The notes beneath the pieces were generated by a model, which searched no databases, was not told the origin of the DNA, and was given only the letters and a program-made list of their open reading frames with translations. From Flavobacterium panacagri (GTDB lineage Bacteria > Bacteroidota > Bacteroidia > Flavobacteriales > Flavobacteriaceae), in the NCBI RefSeq assembly GCF_030378165.1, contig NZ_CP119766.1, positions 5,518,001-5,582,000 of the forward strand: a stretch of 64,000 bases of DNA, read 5' to 3'. This document shows, in pieces, positions 56,116 through 61,663 of this stretch. The translations under genes and the position numbers were made by a program. Every line of letters begins with the position of its first letter. Position 1 is the stretch's first letter.

Positions 56116-56190
56116 CACTCTAATGTTCTATCCTGATTGAACTACCACATTACTGCGAGTGGGATTCGAACCCACAACCCTTAGATCCCT
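56116..56190 (-). tRNA. Candidate circularly permuted tRNA, unit 1 (break in anticodon loop)
   Basis: Read on the - strand. 3' part: anticodon-stem strand TCTAA (56185-56181), variable GGGTT, T-arm GTGGG-TTCGAAT-CCCAC (56175-56159), acceptor strand TCGCAGT (56158-56152). 5' part: acceptor AATGTGG (56151-56145), TA, D-arm GTTC-AATCAGGATA-GAAC, A, and anticodon-stem strand TTAGA (56123-56119). TTAGA pairs with TCTAA 5 of 5. The acceptor pairs in 6 of 7 positions with two G-U and one A-G mismatch. A15-U48 and U8, A14, G18G19 are all in place. The anticodon depends on the splice site and cannot be fixed. With no gap between the acceptor strands a GTAA loop must open. Confidence 0.6.
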
Positions 56191-56400
56191 TGTGTGTGAT
56201 AGTTTTTTGGAAAACCATCAAAACCTCCAAATCAAGTTGCATAGAAAAACATAATCCGCTCCTGCGAAAAGTTCCCTACAATGGTGCTATACAGAAACAC
56301 TCAACCGGACTTGTTTGATATTTTTAAACAAAGCCTAAACTTTGTTGTATTTCAGTTTTTAAAAGAACTTCTTTTATTTCTTATTCAAATATTCAAATTA

Positions 56401-56425
56401 CACTGCGCAGTTATTTTGCGCAGTG
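56401..56425. terminator. Strong hairpin after the ATP-grasp gene
   Basis: Perfect 9-base stem CACTGCGCA / TGCGCAGTG with loop GTTATTT, 7 bases beyond the ATP-grasp stop on the - strand. The T-run is weak on that side, so it may act as a terminator, processing site or 3' stabiliser. Between it and the permuted tRNAs (56191-56400) I see one further hairpin, GATGGTTTT-CCAA-AAAACTATC (56219-56198), and no gene. Confidence 0.55.
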
Positions 56426-56432
56426 CAAAATT

Positions 56433-57218
56433 TTATTTAATCCATTCAATAACAGTTGACAAATAAACTTGCCTCACCTCTTCAAATCGGGTTATGTTAG
56501 GAATATGATTTACTTCTAATAAATATTTAGTACCATCTTTGGCTACGATGTAATCGTTTCCAATCATATCCATTTGCAAAGTGTTCCTGATGCAAATCGT
56601 ATCTTCTAACAAGTCCTGATCTACAGTCATAAAAGTCGCATCGTCCGGATGAATTGATTTTAACCAGTCGTCGCCTTCCAGTTTAATCTGCCAATAGGTA
56701 TCGCCAATCATCATGATTCGAACAGCTTCTCCTTCATAAAAAGGTTCGATGGTAGCAGTAAATTCACTTTCCCACTCTCCTGTAAAACGATGTTTGTTTT
56801 CGCCACAATGCCAGTTTCCCCATTTCGCAACAGTATCACCCGTTGTATTGACAGAAGCGCCGGCACTTACAAATCCGCGTGGAGCACTAAATCTGGAAAG
56901 AGATAAAGCTTTTACCAGACACGGAATTTTAAATCGGCAATCCAACATCGCAGAAGCTTTTGGATAACAATCGCCACCCCAGATCGCAAGACCTGCAATA
57001 AAGTCAAAGTCATTATCATAAATTCCGTAATAGACCACTTTATCAACCGGCAACATGCCAATTCCGTTAGATTTTTCTATATATAGAATTTCATCTTTCA
57101 CTACAATTTTTGGTATCGACTGATGCCAGATAATGTGTCCCGAATATTGGGCTTTTATGATGTCATATTCTTCCTGTTCAATTCCAACAAGCGCTATTCT
57201 ATTGTATAAATGTTTCAT
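56433..57218 (-). CDS. ATP-grasp-like protein
   Basis: A 261-residue protein starting MKHLYNRIALVGIEQEEYD; a longer frame begins inside the repeat block at 57249 and is artefactual. The C-terminal part, GTKYLLEVNHIPNITRFEEV, matches the metal-binding Glu-x-Asn of ATP-grasp ligases, with FYEGEAVRIMMIGDTYWQIKL and KIPCLVKALSLSRFSAPRGF before it. ATP-grasp enzymes join a carboxylate to an amine or other nucleophile. The substrate is unknown. Its place between RNA ligase and the permuted tRNAs suggests modification of an RNA or a peptide end. Confidence 0.65.
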   Translation of the reverse strand: MKHLYNRIALVGIEQEEYDIIKAQYSGHIIWHQSIPKIVVKDEILYIEKSNGIGMLPVDKVVYYGIYDNDFDFIAGLAIWGGDCYPKASAMLDCRFKIPCLVKALSLSRFSAPRGFVSAGASVNTTGDTVAKWGNWHCGENKHRFTGEWESEFTATIEPFYEGEAVRIMMIGDTYWQIKLEGDDWLKSIHPDDATFMTVDQDLLEDTICIRNTLQMDMIGNDYIVAKDGTKYLLEVNHIPNITRFEEVRQVYLSTVIEWIK

Positions 57219-57248
57219 AACTTTTACTTTTTTAATGTTACTTTTTTT

Positions 57249-57398
57249 GCCACTAAGACTCAAAGGCACAAATATTTAATTTGATTCTTTCATTTTGTGA
57301 CTTTGCGTGAAAAATGCTCGTCAGCTTTCTTAAATTACTTTGTCAATATCTCGCAAAGACGCAATTTTTATTTACTTATGTCTTTGAGCCTTTGTGGC
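57249..57398. repeat. GCCACTAAGACTC...CTTTGTGGC palindromic repeat
   Basis: Starts GCCACTAAGACTCAAAGGC and ends GTCTTTGAGCCTTTGTGGC. CGCAAAG-type element separating the RNA-ligase and ATP-grasp genes. It creates the false N-terminus MPLSLSGK. Confidence 0.7.
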
Positions 57399-57406
57399 AA
57401 AATCCT

Positions 57407-57976
57407 TTAAACTACTTCCATTTTTAATCGTTTAATACCAAAATCTGATTTTCTTAATTTGCACATTCTATCGTCTGAAATATGATGGAAAACAATTCCC
57501 TCAATATCATTTTCCAATAAGAACATTTTCAATTCGTCAAAATCAAAACTTAGAGAATCAAATACTTCTGAACCGTGTTTAACTAAAGTATGTTTTTCTA
57601 AGTTTTCAGGGTTTCCCTGTACTTTTGGCCCGCATAATTCGTAGGTTCCATCTGCTTTCAATTCTAAATGATCAAAACCTTCAAAGAAATGTTTATCCTC
57701 AGACTTTATACGATCACATTTTACCCAATGTGGATGATGACCTGTAATTACATCTGCTTCCTGACACGGAATTGCATTCGCTGGAATTGTACGTCCTTTT
57801 TTAGCATCAAATCGTTTGAATAATTCTCCGTCAATGATTGCTACCGCTGTACCGTCAAATTTTCTAGTTGCAATTGCTTCACCGTTCATTACCCAGTCAT
57901 TTTCTGCGTTTAACTTGTTTACTACTCTTGCTAAATCGTTTGGATCTTTAGCGAATAATGTGCTTATCTTTTTCAT
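57407..57976 (-). CDS. Minimal RNA ligase (covalent nucleotidyltransferase)
   Basis: A 189-residue protein from the ATG at 57976; a longer frame starts inside a repeat. Motif I is TRKFDGTA: Lys39 is the nucleotidyl-lysine of the KxDG signature. Motif III/IIIa lies in GFDHLELKADGTYELCGPKVQGNP; motif IV is DIEGIVFHH (Glu159); motif V is CKLRKSDFGIKR near 173-182. All elements of the adenylation domain are present and nothing else, so it is a small RNA ligase without extra domains. It would seal a 3'-OH to a 5'-phosphate RNA end. Neighbours are three tRNA or tRNA-like genes upstream and the ATP-grasp gene downstream. Confidence 0.85.
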   Translation of the reverse strand: MKKISTLFAKDPNDLARVVNKLNAENDWVMNGEAIATRKFDGTAVAIIDGELFKRFDAKKGRTIPANAIPCQEADVITGHHPHWVKCDRIKSEDKHFFEGFDHLELKADGTYELCGPKVQGNPENLEKHTLVKHGSEVFDSLSFDFDELKMFLLENDIEGIVFHHISDDRMCKLRKSDFGIKRLKMEVV

Positions 57977-57997
57977 TACTATTTTTTTTAAAAATTT

Positions 57998-58062
57998 GCC
58001 ACTAAGGCTCAAAGGCACTAAGTTTTTTTCTTTGCGTCTTGGCGACTTTGTGCCTTCGTGGC
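57998..58062. repeat. GCCACTAAGGCTC...CTTCGTGGC palindromic repeat
   Basis: Starts GCCACTAAGGCTCAAAGGC and ends GACTTTGTGCCTTCGTGGC. Same type as 57249 and 58464; it lies between the tRNA-like Pro gene and the RNA ligase. Confidence 0.7.
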
Positions 58063-58076
58063 ATTTTCAATATTTG

Positions 58077-58148
58077 TCTGGGAAGCAGGATTCGAACCTG
58101 CGACCTCCCGCGTCCAAGGCAGGTAAACAACCACCGTTATCTTCCCAG
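58077..58148 (-). tRNA. tRNA-Pro-like (TGG) gene with aberrant D-arm
   Basis: Acceptor CTGGGAA / TTCCCAG pairs 7 of 7 with discriminator A; anticodon arm CCTGC-CTTGGAC-GCGGG with anticodon TGG; T-arm GCAGG-TTCGAAT-CCTGC. C1-G72 and A73 suit proline identity. The D-arm TAAC-GGTGGTT-GTTT is abnormal: three real pairs, a 7-base loop, no A14 or A21, and position 8 is G, not U. It could be a special-purpose tRNA, a decoy or a decaying copy. Confidence 0.6.
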
Positions 58149-58153
58149 TTTTT

Positions 58154-58272
58154 CTAAGATTCTGAGTTGCTAAGATTCTAAGAGACTAAGTTTTTTTCCA
58201 AATCTTTGAATCTAGGCCTTATCAGCATCTAAAATTCTGAGAGTCTCAGTATCTTAGAACCTCAGCATCTTA
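58154..58272. repeat. CTAAGATTCTGAG ... CTCAGCATCTTA palindromic block
   Basis: The left half is built from CTAAGATTCTAAG words and the right half from their complements (GTCTCAGTATCTTAGAACCTC). Lies between the two tRNA-like genes. Same words as at 24056. Confidence 0.6.
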
Positions 58273-58280
58273 AAAAAAAG

Positions 58281-58353
58281 CGGTTCATACGGGAATCGAA
58301 CCCGTTTCTCCCGAGAGACAATCGGGAAGGTTAGCCAGTAACCCCAATGAACC
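58281..58353 (-). tRNA. tRNA-Asp (GTC)-like gene
   Basis: Acceptor GGTTCAT / ATGAACC pairs 7 of 7; discriminator G; anticodon arm CCCGA-TTGTCTC-TCGGG with anticodon GTC; T-arm ACGGG-TTCGATT-CCCGT. D-arm GGGT-TACTGGCTA-ACCT keeps G18G19 and A21 but has U14. G73 and GUC agree with aspartate identity. It ends next to a T-run. It is 20 bases downstream of tRNA-Arg, so they are probably cotranscribed. It is near-canonical and may be charged. Confidence 0.7.
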
Positions 58354-58373
58354 TGTTCCTTCTAGAGAACGAG

Positions 58374-58447
58374 TGATTTTGGAAGGATTCGAACCTTCGA
58401 CCATCTGCTTAGAAGGCAGACGCTCTATCCAACTGAGCTACAAAATC
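58374..58447 (-). tRNA. tRNA-Arg (TCT)
   Basis: Standard cloverleaf: acceptor GATTTTG / CAAAATC, T8 A9, D-arm GCTC-AGTTGGATA-GAGC, anticodon arm TCTGC-CTTCTAA-GCAGA with TCT, T-arm GAAGG-TTCGAAT-CCTTC, discriminator A. Reads AGA/AGG arginine codons. First gene in the tRNA group at the start of the RNA island on the - strand. Confidence 0.95.
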
Positions 58448-58463
58448 ATTTATTTTTTGTTTT

Positions 58464-58535
58464 GCCACGAAGGCGCTAAGCCACTAAGTCTTTTTTTACG
58501 CTTATTAAATCTTTGCGACTTTGTGCCTTCGCGGC
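58464..58535. repeat. GCCACGAAGGCGC...CTTCGCGGC palindromic repeat
   Basis: Starts GCCACGAAGGCGCTAAG and ends CTTTGTGCCTTCGCGGC. The CGCAAAG-type block in front of tRNA-Arg. A possible -7 box TAGTTTTG reads on the - strand at 58535-58542 just before it, weakly supported. Confidence 0.7.
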
Positions 58536-58549
58536 AAAACTATAGGCAT

Positions 58550-58577
58550 AAAAAAAAGCACCCGATCAAAGGTGCTT
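58550..58577 (-). terminator. Terminator of the 31-codon gene
   Basis: On the - strand AAGCACC / GGTGCTT followed by eight T residues, 28 bases after the stop of the 31-codon gene. Confidence 0.8.
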
Positions 58578-58604
58578 TACAAAATTCAACGTGATATAAC
58601 TATC

Positions 58605-58700
58605 CTATTGCCTATATTGATGCACCTGCATTGTGAAACGTCCAAGATCGAATCTTGCGCTTCCTGGTAATCCGTATGATATTTTATTTTGTAAAGCCAT
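58605..58700 (-). CDS. 31-residue peptide gene, own promoter and terminator
   Basis: Reads MALQNKISYGLPGSARF, then DLGRFTMQVHQYRQ. It has a -33/-7 promoter (58770-58801), a 65-base leader with a 7-base hairpin TTGAAAC-ACAGC-GTTTCAA, and a terminator. The product is basic with Gly-Leu-Pro-Gly in the middle and no signal peptide. I do not recognise it. It could also be an sRNA with a chance ORF. Confidence 0.5.
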   Translation of the reverse strand: MALQNKISYGLPGSARFDLGRFTMQVHQYRQ

Positions 58701-58769
58701 TTTATATACTGTATTATATTTTAAAAATTCTTGTTATTATTTGAAACGCTGTGTTTCAATTTTGTTCGG

Positions 58770-58801
58770 CAAAGATAATGTCTAAAAAATCATATTTCCA
58801 A
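58770..58801 (-). promoter_or_regulatory. -33/-7 promoter of the 31-codon gene
   Basis: TTG (58801-58799), 21-base spacer, TATCTTTG (58777-58770). This is the Bacteroidota consensus with a full -33. Between here and the terminator at 59069 (58802-59068) nothing else is seen. Confidence 0.65.
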
Positions 58802-59068
58802 ATATTTTTTAAGATTATTTTTCTGATTTTCAGATAGTTAAACTTAAAATTAAAACAGAGAAAATCCTGTCCGCAAACTGGTGCAGATTCATCTTTTTAT
58901 CAAATGACTGTTACTCATTAGATTACTTCTCAAGATTATATTTCGCTATTTTGATTAGTCATTAAACATTTGGTCAATTATTTTTTTAGTTTTTTTAGTT
59001 AATATTTCTTTTTAATCATTTTTCAATCTCCTTTTTGTACTATTCGACGAAATCAAATTGTCTAAAAC

Positions 59069-59100
59069 AAAAAAAGCGTCCTACAATGTGGACGCTTTTT
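59069..59100 (-). terminator. Terminator of the 32-codon gene
   Basis: AAAAAGCGTCC / GGACGCTTTTT stem with T residues on both sides, about 30 bases after the stop of the 32-codon gene. Confidence 0.8.
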
Positions 59101-59129
59101 CTATTTTATGATGAGTTTGACTCTAAATT

Positions 59130-59228
59130 TTACATTTTAATTTCATAAAAATACATATAGCATCCTGATACTTTAGCCGGAAGTGATCCTGCTAAGTGGT
59201 CAAAATATTTTGCTGTTGAAAGTCTCAT
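59130..59228 (-). CDS. 32-residue peptide gene, own promoter and terminator
   Basis: Reads MRLSTAKYFDHLAGSLPAK, then VSGCYMYFYEIKM. The single Cys next to a Tyr/Phe-rich end is notable. It has a -33/-7 promoter with the same 21-base spacer as the neighbouring peptide gene and a short leader of about 30 bases. No homology to the 31-residue peptide is obvious. No signal peptide. Function unknown. Confidence 0.5.
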   Translation of the reverse strand: MRLSTAKYFDHLAGSLPAKVSGCYMYFYEIKM

Positions 59229-59258
59229 ATGTATTTTTCTGTTTTTTAATTACGGGGA

Positions 59259-59290
59259 CAAATGTAGTATATTTTGTGATAATTTAACAA
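59259..59290 (-). promoter_or_regulatory. -33/-7 promoter of the 32-codon gene
   Basis: TTG (59290-59288), 21-base spacer, TACATTTG (59266-59259). Confidence 0.65.
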
Positions 59291-59459
59291 ATTTTTCTGA
59301 AATTAAATTATTTACAACAAAGTATTCCGCAAATTAATATCTATGTGATTTGATTTTTAATTGGTATTTCAATCTTGAAATTAATTCTATTTAGACACGA
59401 ATTTTACAGAAGCAATCTCTTAATTTTTGAAGAACATTTTGTAAAGCGAAATAATATAG

Positions 59460-60104
59460 TCAATTGCGTCTGCTAGTTTGGATTATCAAAAGATGTGAGA
59501 CAAAAACAATTGGAACAATGCAAGCGGGTAAGTAAATAAATGGGAATTGCAATACCGCAATATTGGGCTGGTCAAATGCTAATAATTGTAAAGGTAATGG
59601 AGATGAAAGTATAGCAATAGCAACAATTGTTGTCAAAGAAACAAGTCCCAATATATTCCAAATCAAAATGAATATTTTGGACAATCTGTTTTTTGTGCGC
59701 CAAGAATAGAACAGTAAAAACAATGCCATTATACCAATCAGTATATCAAAATTCCAGCCTTTAAAAGTCATTAAAATGGGAACCTTTTTTAGAAGAAACA
59801 ATTTATAAAGTACCAATTCGACTGGTAATCGAAGTGTATGAATGGCTAATAATAAGTTGATATTGAGCTTATTTTTATTTACTGTTTTAAATAGAAACAT
59901 CGATAAGCAGATTGAAGCCAACATTACTGCTAAAAATCTTGGTGGCTTTACCGAAGTGTTTGTAAAATATCCGCTATACGAAACTACACCCACTATTAGT
60001 ATCCATAGAGGAATTACAAGCAAAACCCTTTTGTTCTTACCTGTTCCGTAATAAAATAGGAGAAAAGACAAAAGAGTTATGATAATAAAAATTAATGATA
60101 GCAT
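59460..60104 (-). CDS. Multi-helix membrane protein, unknown function
   Basis: A 214-residue protein with seven hydrophobic segments (MLSLIFIIITLLSFLLFYYG, VLLVIPLWILIVGVVSYSGYF, FLAVMLASICLSMFLF, LPVELVLYKLFLL, ILIGIMALFLLFYSW, IFILIWNILGLVSLTTIVAIAIL, PACIVPIVFVSHLLII). Family not recognised. It is the third gene of the operon headed by the Crp/Fnr-like regulator. Confidence 0.7.
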   Translation of the reverse strand: MLSLIFIIITLLSFLLFYYGTGKNKRVLLVIPLWILIVGVVSYSGYFTNTSVKPPRFLAVMLASICLSMFLFKTVNKNKLNINLLLAIHTLRLPVELVLYKLFLLKKVPILMTFKGWNFDILIGIMALFLLFYSWRTKNRLSKIFILIWNILGLVSLTTIVAIAILSSPLPLQLLAFDQPNIAVLQFPFIYLPACIVPIVFVSHLLIIQTSRRN

Positions 60105-60113
60105 AGCAAATGT

Positions 60114-60557
60114 TTAATGACCGAACTGTCTTAAATGATGATCGGTATGTTTGTAAACATAATTCCCAATTTGTTCTGTTGTCATTTTTCCGAAAAACGG
60201 ATGAATGAATTTGTAGTTGGAGAACGTTGCATAAGCCTGCAAAAGTTCAATCCATTTGGTTCGTTCGTTTTCAAAATTTCCTGTACCTGTAACTTTCATT
60301 TCGGGATGTGTGGGCTGATTTTTTTTTATTGGGTCTTCGTTTTTTAGAATGCCTTTTAAAGCCAAACCTCCAAATAATTTGCCAATAAATAAACGCTTAT
60401 ACAATTTCTTGCCCAGAAACATTTCTTCGCTCAATGTGCAATGTTTCAGCATTTGGTAAGCATCCATTTTTCCCCATTGGGCTTTACTGGTTGTTTGTAA
60501 TGAATTTATTCTGCTTACTAATTCCGCAACGGTTTTGGCGTCAAATATTGTTTTCAT
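60114..60557 (-). CDS. DUF1569 (DinB-like) protein
   Basis: A 147-residue protein starting MKTIFDAKTVAELVSRINSL; an upstream frame from 60599 is less like the family. The DUF1569/DinB-like four-helix fold shows in AQWGKMDAYQMLKHCTLSEEMFLGKK, LLQAYATFSNYKFIHPFFGKMTTEQIGNYVYKHTDHHLRQFG. The His residues can bind metal as in DinB proteins. Second gene of the operon. Confidence 0.8.
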   Translation of the reverse strand: MKTIFDAKTVAELVSRINSLQTTSKAQWGKMDAYQMLKHCTLSEEMFLGKKLYKRLFIGKLFGGLALKGILKNEDPIKKNQPTHPEMKVTGTGNFENERTKWIELLQAYATFSNYKFIHPFFGKMTTEQIGNYVYKHTDHHLRQFGH

Positions 60558-60649
60558 TTTCCATTTCTTTAAAGTTTTATTTTGTGAAGTATTAACCATG
60601 CAAACCTACATTCATCAAAAAAAATAAAACTTGCCATAGGGCAAGAAAA

Positions 60650-61231
60650 CTATTTGCCTGAAATTTCTTTTCGAATACGACTTAATGAAGTGTCAGTAAT
60701 ACCCAAATAGGTAGCAATATATTTTAGGGAAATATTTTGGACAATATGTGGTTTTTCTTTTACAAGCTTTATGTATCTCTCTTTGGCTTGATCTGCAATC
60801 ATAGATACACTTTGCTTTTTCAATAAAAAATAACTGTTTACGAGTGTGGTTCGTCCTTGTTCTCTAAAACTTTGTATACTGTGAAAAAGTTGCTGAAAAG
60901 TTTCAAAGTCTAACTGCCAGCACACACAATCTGTTAAAGCCTGAATGTTTTCTCTAGTTGGGTTTCTAAGAAAAAAAGAAGTCCAGTCGATAACAATATC
61001 TCCAACGGTATAGAAATTTGTGGTAATGTCATTGCCTTTTGTATCTACCACATAAGAACGCACAAAACCACTTTCAATAAACCAATAATGATTTTCGGTT
61101 TTTCCTTCGTTTAACAGATAATCATTCTGTGAAAAAGTTACTTGTTTGAATTTAGAAATAATCGTTTCCAACTCTTCGTTTGAAAAGTCATTCACTTTAA
61201 AAATATTTTTCAAAAAATGTTGTTCTATCAT
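60650..61231 (-). CDS. Crp/Fnr-family transcriptional regulator
   Basis: A 193-residue regulator. cNMP-binding-like barrel: FSQNDYLLNEGKTENHYWFIESGFVRSYVVDTKGNDITTNFYTVGDIVIDWTSFF, then a hinge and a C-terminal helix-turn-helix AKERYIKLVKEKPHIVQNISLKYIATYLGITDTSLSRIRKEI. The barrel lacks the Arg needed for cAMP, as usual in this branch, so another signal or none is sensed. It probably controls its own operon (60557 and 60104 genes). Confidence 0.85.
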   Translation of the reverse strand: MIEQHFLKNIFKVNDFSNEELETIISKFKQVTFSQNDYLLNEGKTENHYWFIESGFVRSYVVDTKGNDITTNFYTVGDIVIDWTSFFLRNPTRENIQALTDCVCWQLDFETFQQLFHSIQSFREQGRTTLVNSYFLLKKQSVSMIADQAKERYIKLVKEKPHIVQNISLKYIATYLGITDTSLSRIRKEISGK

Positions 61232-61369
61232 GCGTTATTTGGTTGTAGAATGTTTGATTTTGTGCCAACGTTCTTCGTTATCCATCAACAAGTAAATTTA
61301 CTGCATATTTAAATAATCGGATATAATAATTTTATTCCGTTTCCTATTTGTTTTTTGAAATTATAATAA

Positions 61370-61400
61370 GACCTAACAGGTTTTTGAAACCTGTTAGGTC
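61370..61400. repeat. GACCTAACAGGTTT hairpin repeat
   Basis: Perfect 14-base stem GACCTAACAGGTTT / AAACCTGTTAGGTC with a 3-base loop. I recall copies of this element between Flavobacterium genes; the one at 8267 is related. The rest of 61232-61417 shows no gene. Confidence 0.6.
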
Positions 61401-61417
61401 TTTCTCAAATCAAAATC

Positions 61418-61552
61418 TTAAACGTACGTCTTATCAATCTGCCCCAAAATAGTCGGGGCCTGAATTTCATTGTCTTTGACAAACAACAAAACTTTAGAAA
61501 TTACCTCAGCCGATTTTGGATTATCATCTGTAAATGGAAGGAACAAACATCC
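61418..61552 (-). pseudogene. Fragment of a gene, C-terminal end only
   Basis: An open stretch of 44 codons on the - strand reads, near its end, SAEVISKVLLFVKDNEIQAP and then TILGQIDKTYV before TAA. It has the composition and rhythm of a real protein. It has no start, and a stop lies just upstream (TGA at 61555-61553); the frame shifts to another open stretch (LFFGSTEDVC). I read it as the remnant of a decayed gene, family unknown. Confidence 0.4.
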
Positions 61553-61663
61553 TCAGTACTTCCAAAAAACAAATTGGAACTGTCAGAAAAAGAATAACAC
61601 AATAAAGCTTTTTTTTAATCGCTTAAAAGAATATAGATAAAACCGTCTTTTATATTTGTAATA

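Noticed and set aside
56101..56151. A normal-order tRNA formed by the D-arm at 56142 and the T-arm at 56110
   Set aside because: Only 14 bases separate the end of the D-arm from the T-stem where about 23 are needed for an anticodon arm, and the acceptor strands on either side do not pair.
56041..56190. Two-piece (permuted) tmRNA
   Set aside because: tmRNA lacks a normal D-arm and anticodon arm and has an Ala-type acceptor; here both D-arms are standard, unit 2 has a full anticodon arm, and there is no tag reading frame.
58373..58594. 73-codon ORF on the + strand
   Set aside because: Antisense to tRNA-Arg and to a repeat; no promoter or coding signature.
58860..59060. Further tiny ORFs (6, 9 and 20 codons) between the two peptide genes
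   Set aside because: Only one has a ribosome-binding-like AAGGAG, and none has a promoter of the TTG-N21-TAnnTTTG form.
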